64,000 nt of DNA from Alterinioella nitratireducens (GTDB taxonomy: Bacteria; Pseudomonadota; Alphaproteobacteria; Rhodobacterales; Rhodobacteraceae): the NCBI RefSeq assembly GCF_013155465.1, contig NZ_JABJVX010000013.1:1-64000 (forward strand), written 5' to 3'. Positions 21,413 through 32,954 of this stretch are shown here, one piece after another. How positions within the stretch are numbered: the stretch's first letter is position 1; every line of letters begins with the position of its first letter. The notes beneath the pieces are model-generated. The model saw only the letters and a list, made by a program, of their open reading frames with translations. It had not been told where the DNA came from and searched no databases. The translations under genes and the position numbers were made by a program.

Positions 21413-23722
21413 TCAGTGCAACTGCCGCTGCACGGTCGAGGTCAGGTCCGACAGCGAGAAGGGTTTGGCCAGGAACACCGAATTGGGCACCTTGCCGCCG
21501 GTCTTCTCGAACGCGTCCTCGGCATAGCCCGAGACGAAGACGACCTTGACATCGGGACGGTCCTTCAGCGCCTCGCGCACCCAGGTCGGGCCGTCCATGC
21601 CGGGCATGATGACATCGGTGACGAAGACATCGACCGAGAGGGAGGTGTCGGCGAGCTTCTCCAGCGCTTCCTCGGCGCTTTCGGCCTCGACCACCGTGTA
21701 GCCCCGCATCCTGAGCGCGCGTGACGCGAAGGCCCGGACCGAGGCTTCATCCTCGACCAGCAGCACGACACCGTCCCCCGGCAGGTGCGGCACGGTTTCG
21801 GCGACCGGGTCGGGCGCCTCCTCCTGTGCCACGCGTTCGGGATGGGCGGGCAGGTCATGCACCGGGAAATAGATCACGAAATCCGTGCCCTCGCCGAGCC
21901 GGCTGTCGGCGAAGATGAAGCCGCCGCTTTGCTTGACGATCCCGTAAACCATGGAAAGGCCAAGCCCGGTCCCCTCGCCGGTGCGCTTGGTGGTGAAGAA
22001 GGGCTCGAAAATGCGGGTCAGCTGTTCTGTCGGGATACCGGTGCCCTCGTCGCGCACCTCGACCGTCACGTATTGGCCCGGCGGCACCGTCGCCTCATCC
22101 CGGAAGAGCGGCTCGGCGAGATGCACCACGCGCGTCTCGACATGGATATCGCCCCCCTCGGGCATCGCGTCGCGGGCGTTGACGACCAGATTCATCAAGA
22201 CCTGCTCCAATTGCCGCCGGTCGGCCCGGATCGGCAGGAGGCCCGGATCATGATCCAGATGCAGCCGGATCCGCTCGCCGACAAGACGGTTCAGCAGATG
22301 GGTCAGGTCCGACATCGTGTCGCGCAGGTCGAGGATCTCGGGCTGCATCGTCTGCTTGCGCGAAAAGGCCAGAAGCTGGCCCACGAGGCTGGCCGCGCGG
22401 TTGGCGTTCTGGTTGATCTGCACGAGGTCCGCGTAATCCGGCGCGCCCTGGTCGTGGCGCAGGAGCAGCAGGTCGCAATGGCCGGTGATCGCGGTCAGCA
22501 GGTTGTTGAAATCATGCGCCACGCCGCCCGCCAGTTCGCCGATGGCCTGCATCTTCTGGCTCTGCACGAATTGTTGTTCCATGGTCTTGAGTTCGGTCGC
22601 GTCATGCAGCACGGCCAGCAGCGTCGGATCGCCCTCGCCGGTGATGCGGCCGAGGGTAACCTGCAGGAAACAATCGTCATCGCGCAGGCGGGCGCGGACC
22701 ATTTCGGGGCGCGCCGGGATGCGTTCCTCCAGCGTGTCGCTGAGCCAGTCGTTGATCGGACGACCGAGCCCCTCGACCGCGCCCGAGAGCGACAGATCGG
22801 CGCCGGGATCGAGGTTGAGCAACGTCTGCGCCTGCGGATTGGCCGCCAGAAGCCGTCCGTCGCCCGCGATATGCACAAGCGCCACCGGCAGGGCCTCGAA
22901 GGCGCGGGCGGCGACGCTGTCCTCCAGCGGCAGAAGGGTGACCGGCAGGGCATAGATCTCGCGCCGGCCGTCGCCCGCCTGCAACTCGATGGTGACGGCG
23001 TCGAAGAACCCGTCAGCCCCTTTCAGCCGCGTCTTCTGTCCGGTCTGCACCGGCAGCGTCTCGAACACATCACCAAGCGCGCGCATCCGCTTGCCGAGCG
23101 TGCGGCGCATCGCCTCGTTCATCGACAGGATCGTGTCATTGCGGCTGACCACCATCATCGGCAGGCCGATCCAGTCGGCGCTGCGCCCCGTCGTCTCGAC
23201 CGTTTCATCGACCCGCCACATGGTACCGGGGCCGACGCGAAACGCGGTCAGGCGCACCGAGCCGCGCTTGGTCACCACGGTTTCGCGGGCCTGTCGATCA
23301 CGGGCGAGCGCCGCCTCCTGGCGGAAGATGACGGCGGAGGAATTGGCGATGATGCCGGCCAGGGCGCGCGACATGGATTGATCCAGCCGGTCCTTGAACC
23401 GATCCTCGGCGGCGCGGTTCTGAAAGATGATCGCGCCCGCCGCATCAGTGCAGAAAACCGGCACGGGATCGTCCGCCGCGACCTTGCCTGCCGTGACCAG
23501 GAGCGCGTGATCGCGCGCCCGCGCACGGCGCTTGGACAGAAAAAGGAGCAGCGCTGTCAGCGTGATCGAGGCGGCCGCGACATAGAGCGCGATGCGCCAG
23601 ATCTCACCCGGTGCCAGGAAGCTGAGCCCGAGGCAGAGCGCGGCCAGAAGGAGAAGGCCCGCAGACGGACCGACCCTGAACCTGAAGGGCTGCTTTCCGG
23701 GCAAGACGGCCTGATCCGCCAC
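21413..23722 (-). CDS. cckA: cell-cycle hybrid histidine kinase CckA
   Basis: CckA phosphorylates CtrA through ChpT and controls the cell cycle and, in roseobacters, motility and gene transfer agents. The 769-residue product has two N-terminal membrane spans (about 20-38 and 42-62), PAS-like regions (80-375), the dimerisation/H-box with H403 in GGVAHDFNNLL, an HATPase domain ending near 625, and a C-terminal receiver with phosphoacceptor D703 in FVTDVIMPGMDG. This domain order is diagnostic. It ends eight bases from the convergent sulfotransferase gene. Confidence 0.95.
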   Translation of the reverse strand: MADQAVLPGKQPFRFRVGPSAGLLLLAALCLGLSFLAPGEIWRIALYVAAASITLTALLLFLSKRRARARDHALLVTAGKVAADDPVPVFCTDAAGAIIFQNRAAEDRFKDRLDQSMSRALAGIIANSSAVIFRQEAALARDRQARETVVTKRGSVRLTAFRVGPGTMWRVDETVETTGRSADWIGLPMMVVSRNDTILSMNEAMRRTLGKRMRALGDVFETLPVQTGQKTRLKGADGFFDAVTIELQAGDGRREIYALPVTLLPLEDSVAARAFEALPVALVHIAGDGRLLAANPQAQTLLNLDPGADLSLSGAVEGLGRPINDWLSDTLEERIPARPEMVRARLRDDDCFLQVTLGRITGEGDPTLLAVLHDATELKTMEQQFVQSQKMQAIGELAGGVAHDFNNLLTAITGHCDLLLLRHDQGAPDYADLVQINQNANRAASLVGQLLAFSRKQTMQPEILDLRDTMSDLTHLLNRLVGERIRLHLDHDPGLLPIRADRRQLEQVLMNLVVNARDAMPEGGDIHVETRVVHLAEPLFRDEATVPPGQYVTVEVRDEGTGIPTEQLTRIFEPFFTTKRTGEGTGLGLSMVYGIVKQSGGFIFADSRLGEGTDFVIYFPVHDLPAHPERVAQEEAPDPVAETVPHLPGDGVVLLVEDEASVRAFASRALRMRGYTVVEAESAEEALEKLADTSLSVDVFVTDVIMPGMDGPTWVREALKDRPDVKVVFVSGYAEDAFEKTGGKVPNSVFLAKPFSLSDLTSTVQRQLH

Positions 23723-23829
23723 TCTGTTCCTCCAACGCGATTCGGTGGGGACAATTTCGCAGGCATTTTCTTAATTGCCGATTAAGAACACTGCATTTTC
23801 TCCCCTCAAGGCGCAGATTTCAGGGCGGG

Positions 23830-24966
23830 TCAGCCGGGATGCGTCAGTTCCGCCACAAAGAACCCGTCCGAGGCCTCGGGCGGCGCGAACCGTGCCATCG
23901 CCGTCCGGGTCCAGCCCGGATGCCGCGCCAGGAACGCCGCGACCTGGTCCTCGTTTTCCTCGCAGAGCAGCGAACAGGTCATGTAGACCAGTTGCCCGCC
24001 CGGACGCAGCAGTACCGCCGCCTCATCCATGATCTGCGCCTGAATCTGGGTCAGATCGTCCAGCCGCTCCGGCGCGAGGTGCCATTTCGCCTCCGGGTCG
24101 CGCCGCCAGGTGCCGCTGCCGGAACAGGGAACATCGGTCAGAACGACATCGTATTTCAGCGTGTTATCAAAGGGGTGCAGCGTGACCTTCGCCCTTTCCG
24201 CGCGCGGCGCGATGTCCCGCATCCGGGCCGGGTTCACATCATGCACATGGATCGCGGCATCGCTTCGGGCCGCGATGGCCAGCGCCTTGCCGCCACCGCC
24301 CGCGCAATAATCCAGGATCCGACCGGATTGCGGCCAGTCGATCATCGCCACGGCCCGTTGCGGCGAGAGGTCCTGCACCTCGACCTGACCGGAGAGATAG
24401 GGTTGTGATTGCCTGACCCGGCGCGCGCCTCCGACGACTTTCAACGCGCCTTTCAGAGGCATATATTCTGTTTTTATACCATCATTTGCAAGACGTTCTT
24501 GAACCAACACATCATTCCGCGCATTGACCCGCAGGTAGAGGGGCGCGCGGTCCCGCATCGCCACCATCACGGTTTCGGCGCTGTCCCCCAATGCGTCCTT
24601 CAACCGCCCCTGCAACCAGTCCGGCACATCCGTCCACGCATCCGGATCCACCTCCGGTACACGCACCTCAACCTCCGTCAACGGATCGGGCGCATAGCCG
24701 CCGGTAAAGAGCGCCTGCGGCTCCTGCCCCTGCATCCGGCAAAGCCCGATCATCAACGCCCGAGCGTCACGCCCGCCCCCCAGAGCGGCGCAACTTTCCA
24801 GCCGCCGCAGCACGTCATAGACATGATCGCGGATCGCGGCGCGGTCCTTCGATCCGGCATAGCGCGCACCGCGCGCCCAGGTGGTCAGCGCCTTTTCGGC
24901 GGGCTCCCCCGCCTGCCAGCGGTCCAGCACCTCGATCGCGGCGGCGATGCGGGCCCCCGGCGTCAT
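23830..24966 (-). CDS. RsmB/NOP2-family RNA (cytosine-C5) methyltransferase
   Basis: The 378-residue enzyme has an N-terminal NusB-like region and a C-terminal SAM domain. The two catalytic cysteines are C281 in VPCSGSGTWRRDP and C331 in MTCSLLCEEN, typical of m5C RNA methyltransferases. The rRNA target is likely but not defined. It follows guaB by three bases in one operon. Confidence 0.9.
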   Translation of the reverse strand: MTPGARIAAAIEVLDRWQAGEPAEKALTTWARGARYAGSKDRAAIRDHVYDVLRRLESCAALGGGRDARALMIGLCRMQGQEPQALFTGGYAPDPLTEVEVRVPEVDPDAWTDVPDWLQGRLKDALGDSAETVMVAMRDRAPLYLRVNARNDVLVQERLANDGIKTEYMPLKGALKVVGGARRVRQSQPYLSGQVEVQDLSPQRAVAMIDWPQSGRILDYCAGGGGKALAIAARSDAAIHVHDVNPARMRDIAPRAERAKVTLHPFDNTLKYDVVLTDVPCSGSGTWRRDPEAKWHLAPERLDDLTQIQAQIMDEAAVLLRPGGQLVYMTCSLLCEENEDQVAAFLARHPGWTRTAMARFAPPEASDGFFVAELTHPG

Positions 24967-24969
24967 GGC

Positions 24970-27223
<2,254 letters not shown>

Positions 27224-27287
27224 CGTTTCAGCTTTCTCGTTTGCGACGTTGTCGCGTAATTCAGCCGCGGTTGCAAATGGCAAAGGA

Positions 27288-27334
27288 CCCGCCAAAAGAG
27301 CCTCCGGCGGGGATATTTGCGGAACAAAGAAGGG
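27288..27334 (+). repeat. dispersed intergenic element, copy E (AACAAAGAAG type)
   Basis: CCCGCC (27288-27293) pairs with GGCGGG (27306-27311), followed by GATATTTGCGGAACAAAGAA and G. It lies between ppx and rlmE, both on the minus strand, in opposite orientation to them. Confidence 0.65.
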
Positions 27335-27418
27335 GCGCGGGCCGCGTTAACCTGAATGGTCGGTTGCGTTGGGGCCGGGGCCGGGACGAACGGCTCTTCT
27401 TGGCCTCTGCCCCTCGTG

Positions 27419-28597
27419 TCAGAACGGCCCATCCTCCAGCACCCCGTCCGAGGACATCTGCGCGTAGAGCAGACCCTCGCGCAGGCCACGGTCGGCGACA
27501 CTCAGCCGGTCGGTGGGCCAGGCCCTGAGCAACGCCTGCAGGATCGCTGCGCCCGACATGATCAGCGCCTGCCGGTCGCGCCCGATACGCGGGTCGCGGC
27601 GGCGTCCGGCGGGGCCGAGCGTCAGGTAGTCCTGGATCACCGTGTCGATCTGGTCCGAGGTCATGCGCAATCCGTCGACCTTGTTGCGGTCATAGCGGCG
27701 CAGCCCCAGATGCGAGGCCGCGACCGTCGTCACGGTGCCGCTGGTGCCGATGATCTGGAACCCTTCACGGGCCTGGTCGGCGGCGTCATCGTAAGGAGAA
27801 AACTGCGCCAGTTGCTCCTCGAAATACCAGCTCATCAACGCAAAGCGCGCGCCATCGTCGGTCACGTCGCGATACTGATCCTTCAGCGTCGCCACCCCGA
27901 GCGGGATCGAGATCCAGTCCACCACCTTGGCCTTGGGAAAAACGGTGTCGCTATGGTCGAACCCCTGGTGCAGCCGCATAATCGCGCGCGGGCGTTCGAC
28001 ATGGGGCACGCGGGACAGGTCGATCCAGACCAGTTCGGTGGAGCCGCCGCCGATATCGACCACCAGCAATTGCTCGGTCCGCGCCGAGACCAGCGGCGCG
28101 CAGGCCACCACGGCCAGGCGGGCCTCCTCCTCGGGCTCGATGATCTCCAGCGCCAGCCCGGTTTCGCGGTGTACGACGGCGATGAATTCGGCGGCGTTGC
28201 TGGCGCGGCGGCAGGCCTCGGTCGCGACCAGCCGCATCCGCTTCACATCGCGGCGCTGCAACTTGCGCTTGCAGATCTTCAGCGCCGAGACCGTGCGCGC
28301 CATCGACTGCCGCGACAGCCGCCCCGAGCTTTCCAGCCCCAGGCCAAGCTGCACCGATTTCGAGAAACTGTCGACGACATGCAGGTGGTTGCCCTTGGGC
28401 TGCGCGATCAGCATCCGGCAGGAATTGGTGCCGAGGTCCAGCGCGGCATAGAGATCGGCGGGATCGGGCTGCGCCGACAGGGCCGGCGCGAGGGGGCGCG
28501 CAGGCGGCACCGCGGCAATCCTGGGGGAATTGCCCGTGCTTGGCGTCTGTGTGCTGGCCCCCTTGGGTTTGCCCCGGGGACGGCGGCGGCGGCCCAT
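27419..28597 (-). CDS. Ppx/GppA-family phosphatase
   Basis: The 392-residue protein has the ASKHA fold with LDLGTNSCRMLIA near the start, the EEEARLAV segment, a phosphate loop DIGGGSTEL, and GTSGTVTTVAA. Such enzymes hydrolyse polyphosphate ends or pppGpp. The sequence does not distinguish ppx from gppA. The N-terminal 40 residues are a basic, proline-rich low-complexity tail. I chose the ATG at 28597 because AAGGATCAGGGG precedes it. Confidence 0.9.
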   Translation of the reverse strand: MGRRRRPRGKPKGASTQTPSTGNSPRIAAVPPARPLAPALSAQPDPADLYAALDLGTNSCRMLIAQPKGNHLHVVDSFSKSVQLGLGLESSGRLSRQSMARTVSALKICKRKLQRRDVKRMRLVATEACRRASNAAEFIAVVHRETGLALEIIEPEEEARLAVVACAPLVSARTEQLLVVDIGGGSTELVWIDLSRVPHVERPRAIMRLHQGFDHSDTVFPKAKVVDWISIPLGVATLKDQYRDVTDDGARFALMSWYFEEQLAQFSPYDDAADQAREGFQIIGTSGTVTTVAASHLGLRRYDRNKVDGLRMTSDQIDTVIQDYLTLGPAGRRRDPRIGRDRQALIMSGAAILQALLRAWPTDRLSVADRGLREGLLYAQMSSDGVLEDGPF

Positions 28598-28838
28598 GGC
28601 CCCTGATCCTTGTTCGCGTGGTTTGACGTCCAGCCTACCGTCTTGGCCGGTGTCGCACAATGGTGCGTGTCGGTGGCCCTCATCATCTTCATGAGAAAAT
28701 CGGGGGGCTTTTCCCGTGGTCCCGGCCCCCGCCCGCCGCTAAGGTCGCAGCAAGACGCAGGCGTGTCGAAAACGGATCGAACGCGGCCTGCCCCGCCCTC
28801 TATGGTCGGGCCAGCAGCACAGGAAAGGACAGCGTCTC

Positions 28839-29150
28839 ATGCCCGCCCTCACCATCGTCTACTGGCGCGACATCCCGGCCCAGGTCATCGTCGGCAAAGG
28901 CCGCAGCGGCGCCAAGGCCCCCCTGCCCGAACGGTTCGAACAGGCCATCGACCGCGCCGCCATGAAGGCGGGCGCCAAGGATGATGACGCCTATCTGGCC
29001 GGATTTCGCAAGGCGAGCCCCGTCGAGGTCGAAGGCGACGCGCAAGAGGTCGCAAATGCCGAAGCCGCGCGCATCGATGCCGAATACGACGCGGAGAAAC
29101 TGAAGGCGCTGATCGCGGGTGAAGGATACGCCCAAGCCAACGCCGGATGA
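28839..29150 (+). CDS. PF13769 ('virulence factor') family small protein
   Basis: The 103-residue protein begins MPALTIVYWRDIPAQVIVGK and matches the family named 'virulence factor' (PF13769). That name is uninformative. In Rhodobacteraceae it commonly precedes a MetF-like gene, as here, where its stop codon can overlap an ATG at 29147. It may be a small partner of the reductase, but no catalytic motif is visible. The 241-base gap upstream shows no riboswitch I recognise. Confidence 0.75.
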   Translation: MPALTIVYWRDIPAQVIVGKGRSGAKAPLPERFEQAIDRAAMKAGAKDDDAYLAGFRKASPVEVEGDAQEVANAEAARIDAEYDAEKLKALIAGEGYAQANAG

Positions 29151-29179
29151 CCCCGCCGCGCCAGATCTGGGAGACCCTC

Positions 29180-30109
29180 ATGGCCTTGCTCAAATTCCGC
29201 TCTGCCCCTGCCGCAGCCCCCTCGGGCAACTCCGAGAACCTGGAGGCGTTCCTGCAAGGCTATTCCATCGAGGTGATGCCGCGCACCGCCGAGAAGGTCG
29301 AGGATTTCCGCGCCCTGCTGCCCGAAGGCACCCGCGTCTACATCGCCCATATCGAAGGCACCCCGATCGAGGAGATGGTCGCCACCGCCGCCCGCCTTGC
29401 GCGCGACGGCTATGCGGTGATGCCGCATTTCCCGGCGCGTATCATCAAGGACGCGGCGACGCTGGAAAACTGGATCGCCATGTACCAGGGCGAGGCCGGC
29501 GTGAAACAGGCGCTGTTGCTGGCGGGCGGTGTGGCGCAGCCGCATGGGGCGTTCCATTCCTCGATGCAGCTGATGGAAACCGGCGCGTTCGACCGCGCGG
29601 GATTTGACCGTCTGCATGTCGCGGGCCACCCCGAGGGCAACCGCGACATCGACCCCTCGGGCGGCGACCGGGCCGTGATGGAGGCGCTGCGCTGGAAGCA
29701 GGCCTTCGCCGAGCGCACCGATGCCAAGATGGCGCTGGCCACGCAATTCGCCTTCGAGGCGGGGCCGGTCATCGCCTGGGCGGATCGCCTCAAGGCGGAA
29801 GGCATCGACCTGCCCATTCATATCGGCATCGCGGGCCCCGCCAAGCTGCAGACCCTGATCAAGTTCGCCATCGCCTGCGGTGTCGGCCCCTCCTTGAAGG
29901 TGTTGCAGAAACGCGCCAAGGATGTGACCAAGCTGCTGCTGCCCTTCGAGCCCAACGAGATCCTGAATGCGCTGGCCGACCACAAGGCCGCCCATCCCGA
30001 TTGTCTGATCGAGAAGGTGCATTTCTTCCCGCTCGGCGGGATCAAGACCAACGCCCAATGGGCCACCCTCAATGGCGGCGCGTCCGGCGTCCCCGCAAAC
30101 CAGACCTGA
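29180..30109 (+). CDS. methylenetetrahydrofolate reductase-like protein
   Basis: The product (309 residues from MALLKFRSAP) is a divergent MetF-type flavoprotein TIM barrel, with IAHIEGTPIEEMVATAARLA and LHVAGHPEGNRDI corresponding to the folate and FAD region. It would reduce methylene-THF to methyl-THF. I favour the ATG at 29180 because GGGAGA lies seven bases upstream. An ATG at 29147 overlaps the preceding stop codon and is a possible start. It sits 11 bases before the pterin-binding methyltransferase gene, consistent with supply of methyl-THF. Confidence 0.8.
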   Translation: MALLKFRSAPAAAPSGNSENLEAFLQGYSIEVMPRTAEKVEDFRALLPEGTRVYIAHIEGTPIEEMVATAARLARDGYAVMPHFPARIIKDAATLENWIAMYQGEAGVKQALLLAGGVAQPHGAFHSSMQLMETGAFDRAGFDRLHVAGHPEGNRDIDPSGGDRAVMEALRWKQAFAERTDAKMALATQFAFEAGPVIAWADRLKAEGIDLPIHIGIAGPAKLQTLIKFAIACGVGPSLKVLQKRAKDVTKLLLPFEPNEILNALADHKAAHPDCLIEKVHFFPLGGIKTNAQWATLNGGASGVPANQT

Positions 30110-30120
30110 AAAGAGAGCCC

Positions 30121-31086
30121 ATGACACGCACCGTCCTCGAATCCAGAACCAAGACCGTCGTGATCGGCTTTGACGAGCCGTTCTGCGTCATCGGCGAGCG
30201 CATCAACCCCACCGGTCGCAAGAAACTGGCCGCCGAACTGGAGGCGGGCGATTTTTCGACCGTGGAAAAGGACGCGCTGGAGCAGGTCGCCTGCGGGGCG
30301 ATGGTGCTCGATGTGAATGCGGGCGTGGTCTACAACTCCAACCCCAACCCGAACGAGACCGAACCGCCCCTGATGACCCGCTGCATCGAGATCGTGCAGG
30401 GGCTGGTGGATGTGCCGCTCTGCATCGACAGCTCGGTTCCGGCGGCGCTTGAGGCGGGGCTGGCCGCGGCCAATGGCCGTCCGCTGCTGAATTCCGTGAC
30501 GGGCGAGGAGGACCGGCTGGACCTGGTGCTGCCGCTGGTCAAGAAATACAACGTGCCGGTGGTGGCGATCTCGAATGACGACACCGGCATCAGCGAAGAC
30601 CCCGATGTCCGGTTCGCGGTGGCCAGGAAGATCGTCGAGCGTGCCGCCGATTTCGGCATCCCCGCGCATGACATCGTGGTCGATCCGCTGGTCATGCCCG
30701 TGGGGGCGATGGCGACGGCGGGCCGCCAGGTCTTCACCCTGGTGCGGCGCCTGCGCGACGAGCTTGGCGTGAACACCACCTGCGGCGCCTCGAATATCAG
30801 CTTCGGCCTGCCCAACCGGCACGGCATCAACGCGGCCTTCCTGCCGATGGCGATCGGCGCGGGCATGACCAGCGCCATCATGAACCCGGTCCGCCCCGTC
30901 GAGATGGAGGCCATCAACGCGGCCAATTTCCTGATGAACCACGACGCCAATGGCGGCAAGTGGATCAACTTCGCCAAGGTGCTTGAGGCGACCAAGGAAG
31001 GCACCCCCTTCACCGAGGCCGCCGCCGCCGCAATGGCCGCCGGTGGCGGTCGTGGCGGGCGCCGGGGCGGGCGTCGCCGGGCCTGA
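30121..31086 (+). CDS. pterin-binding methyltetrahydrofolate:corrinoid methyltransferase
   Basis: The 321-residue protein is a dihydropteroate-synthase-like TIM barrel with FCVIGERINPTGRKKL, LDVNAGV and GASNISFGLPNR, the hallmarks of methyl-THF-binding domains such as AcsE and the MetH folate domain. It has no B12-binding region, so it must act with a separate corrinoid protein. The C-terminus is an Arg/Gly tail (GGRGGRRGGRRRA). I infer a subunit of a split cobalamin-dependent methionine synthase (or demethylase). The corrinoid and acceptor subunits are not in the window. Confidence 0.8.
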   Translation: MTRTVLESRTKTVVIGFDEPFCVIGERINPTGRKKLAAELEAGDFSTVEKDALEQVACGAMVLDVNAGVVYNSNPNPNETEPPLMTRCIEIVQGLVDVPLCIDSSVPAALEAGLAAANGRPLLNSVTGEEDRLDLVLPLVKKYNVPVVAISNDDTGISEDPDVRFAVARKIVERAADFGIPAHDIVVDPLVMPVGAMATAGRQVFTLVRRLRDELGVNTTCGASNISFGLPNRHGINAAFLPMAIGAGMTSAIMNPVRPVEMEAINAANFLMNHDANGGKWINFAKVLEATKEGTPFTEAAAAAMAAGGGRGGRRGGRRRA

Positions 31087-31124
31087 TGACCGGCGGTTAA
31101 CCAATGTCGGGCGAAGGTGGGGTC

Positions 31125-31901
31125 ATGTCCTATCTTCGCCCGGCCGATACGCCCCGCCCGCCCACACGTGACGAACAATGGCTCGCGCAGATTTTTGAAG
31201 CGAAATCGGCGCGCACAGGTGGTGTCGTGCGACGAAAAATTTGCGATGTGGAGCGGAAGGTTGGCCGCCACGCGTCGGAGCTGGAAGTTCACCGGCGTGG
31301 TTTTCGCCTGGACGAAGCCGGAACGCAGTTCATCATCATCTGCACGCCGGGCGATATCCGGGTGATCTGCTGGAAAAATCTTGCCCAGGATTTTTCGGGC
31401 CCGAAGATTTTTCGGACAAAAATCTTCTTCGCCGCGCCGTTTCGCGCTATCCATCGTGATGTCCCACCGGCCCGCCCCCTACGTGACCCCGCCGCCCTGG
31501 CGGCGCGCCCTGCCCCGTCTGGCCCTGCGCGTGGCGGTGCTGGCGGCGATTGTCACGCTGGCCCATTTCGGCATCAACGCCGCGCTCGACTGGACACACA
31601 CCCTGCCCGAGGCAGATCGGGGCGCGGCGGAAATGTGGGTGCTGATCTCGATCTTCGGTCTCTACGCGCTGCTCATCGCCATCCCCTTCGTGCCGGGGAT
31701 CGAGATCGCCATGGCGCTTTTGATGCTGCGCGGGGCCGAACTGGCATTGCCGATCTACCTTTCGACCGTGGGCGGGCTGATGCTGGCCTATCTGGTCGGA
31801 CGCCTGGTGCCGCCTGGCGCCCTGCGCCGGATCTTCCTGGACCTGCACCTGACCCGCGCCTGCGCGCTTATCGACGACCTCGCGCCGCTCTCGCCGCCTG
31901 A
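31125..31901 (+). CDS. small conserved Rhodobacteraceae protein with readthrough frame
   Basis: The first 80 or so residues (MSYLRPADTPRPPTRDEQW, then VVRRKICDVERKVGR and FIIICTPGDIRVICW) resemble a small Rhodobacteraceae family often mislabelled N-(5'-phosphoribosyl)anthranilate isomerase. Those proteins normally end shortly after this point. Here the frame stays open through the palindromes at 31373-31427 and runs 443 bases into the next gene in another frame. A lost stop codon, frameshift or programmed event may be involved. GAAGGTGGGG precedes the ATG. Confidence 0.45.
   Translation: MSYLRPADTPRPPTRDEQWLAQIFEAKSARTGGVVRRKICDVERKVGRHASELEVHRRGFRLDEAGTQFIIICTPGDIRVICWKNLAQDFSGPKIFRTKIFFAAPFRAIHRDVPPARPLRDPAALAARPAPSGPARGGAGGDCHAGPFRHQRRARLDTHPARGRSGRGGNVGADLDLRSLRAAHRHPLRAGDRDRHGAFDAARGRTGIADLPFDRGRADAGLSGRTPGAAWRPAPDLPGPAPDPRLRAYRRPRAALAA
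31373..31427. repeat. paired palindromes with arms identical to the suf-operon hairpin
   Basis: GAAAAATC (31373-31380) pairs with GATTTTTC (31389-31396), and GAAGATTTTT (31403-31412) pairs with AAAAATCTTC (31418-31427). The second pair has the same 10-bp arms as 6932-6954. It lies between the small ORF and the membrane protein gene and may be a terminator cluster. Confidence 0.6.
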
Positions 31902-32166
31902 CCGGGTGGCGGTCCTGCAAGACAGGCTGCCGCAACGGGTCGCGGCACTTCTCTTGCGTTATCGCTATGTCTGCCTCGCGCTCTTGATCAACCTGCCGGG
32001 ATCGGGGCTGATCGGGGGCGGCGGCGGCATCTGCATGGTCGCCGGCATGAGCCGCATCTTCAGCCCCCGCTGGACCGCCCTGACCCTGGCCCTGGCGGTC
32101 CTGCCGGTGCCATTGGCAACCTGGATGGCGGGGGCGGCGGACCTGCTCTTCTGGCTGCCGGAATAA
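31459..32166 (+). CDS. polytopic membrane protein, VTT/TVP38-like
   Basis: The 235-residue protein (start MSHRPAPYVTPP) has an N-terminal basic segment and about five to six membrane spans, with PFVPGIEIAMALLMLRGAE and YLSTVGGLMLAYLVGR resembling the VTT (SNARE-associated) domain glycine-rich loop. These proteins may scramble lipids or transport small solutes. The identification is weak. Another in-frame ATG at 31381 lies inside the palindromes and is less likely. Confidence 0.65.
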   Translation: MSHRPAPYVTPPPWRRALPRLALRVAVLAAIVTLAHFGINAALDWTHTLPEADRGAAEMWVLISIFGLYALLIAIPFVPGIEIAMALLMLRGAELALPIYLSTVGGLMLAYLVGRLVPPGALRRIFLDLHLTRACALIDDLAPLSPPDRVAVLQDRLPQRVAALLLRYRYVCLALLINLPGSGLIGGGGGICMVAGMSRIFSPRWTALTLALAVLPVPLATWMAGAADLLFWLPE

Positions 32167-32168
32167 CC

Positions 32169-32726
32169 CTACTCCATCGCCGGGGTGCGGCGCGGGAAGG
32201 CATCGGTGGTAAAGAGGTAATCCTCGCCGCCCGCAGTGACATGGCAGGCGATGCAACCGCCCGAGAGGTCACGCCCCACGGCCCCCGCCAGCGCCATGCC
32301 GGCCGGGTTGGTATCCATCGCGCCATCGGGCAGATACTTGGCGTAGAACCAGTCGTCATGCTCCGGGTCATAGCCCTCCTCGCGCTGGAACATCACCGTG
32401 ACCGATCCCAGATGCCCCGACGGATCGGCCAGAACCTCATCCTCGGTCACCTCCTCGGGGCCGTAATTGCGCTTGATGACCAGAAGGCCGCTCTCGCCCA
32501 TGATCTCGGTCTCGACATAGAAGGTTTCCAGCATTTCGCCATGCGGCGGCACACCGCGATAGGGCAGCCCCATCAGCGCGCCCTCTCCGGCCAGGTTCAT
32601 CGCGACCATTTCCTCCCAGATCGCCTGCGCGAAGGCGACATCCTCGTCGGTGCCAGCCGTCTGCGCGATGACCGCGCCGGTGGCGAGCGTGCCCGCCAGT
32701 GCCAGTCCTGTAATCAGTTTGCGCAT
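32169..32726 (-). CDS. cytochrome P460-family protein
   Basis: The 185-residue protein has a signal peptide (about 1-21), a single c-type heme site CIACH (158-162) near the C-terminus, and WFYAKYLPDG, typical of cytochrome P460. Known P460 proteins oxidise hydroxylamine or bind NO, but many homologues are uncharacterised. Here the protein is probably periplasmic. It ends two bases from the convergent membrane protein gene. Confidence 0.85.
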   Translation of the reverse strand: MRKLITGLALAGTLATGAVIAQTAGTDEDVAFAQAIWEEMVAMNLAGEGALMGLPYRGVPPHGEMLETFYVETEIMGESGLLVIKRNYGPEEVTEDEVLADPSGHLGSVTVMFQREEGYDPEHDDWFYAKYLPDGAMDTNPAGMALAGAVGRDLSGGCIACHVTAGGEDYLFTTDAFPRRTPAME

Positions 32727-32954
32727 GTCTCCTACCCTCCTGTTGGTTGCTGCACCCGGGGGGTCGGGACTGGCCCGATCCGGGCTGCGATTGGACTACT
32801 CTAGCACGGACGCACCCCCGCGAAGCCCCATGCTCACGCAGGGGTGACATCGCGCGAGCGGGCTTGATGCCGCTGCCAGACAAATAGTGACGTTTCGCAC
32901 CTGTTCCCCGCCGCCGCCCACGTTACAAGGGGGCAAACAGCGAAGGTGGCCGCA

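Noticed and set aside
28598-28838. Possible SAM or SAH riboswitch upstream of the C1 module.
   Set aside because: I found no recognisable core helices or conserved loops in this 241-base region.
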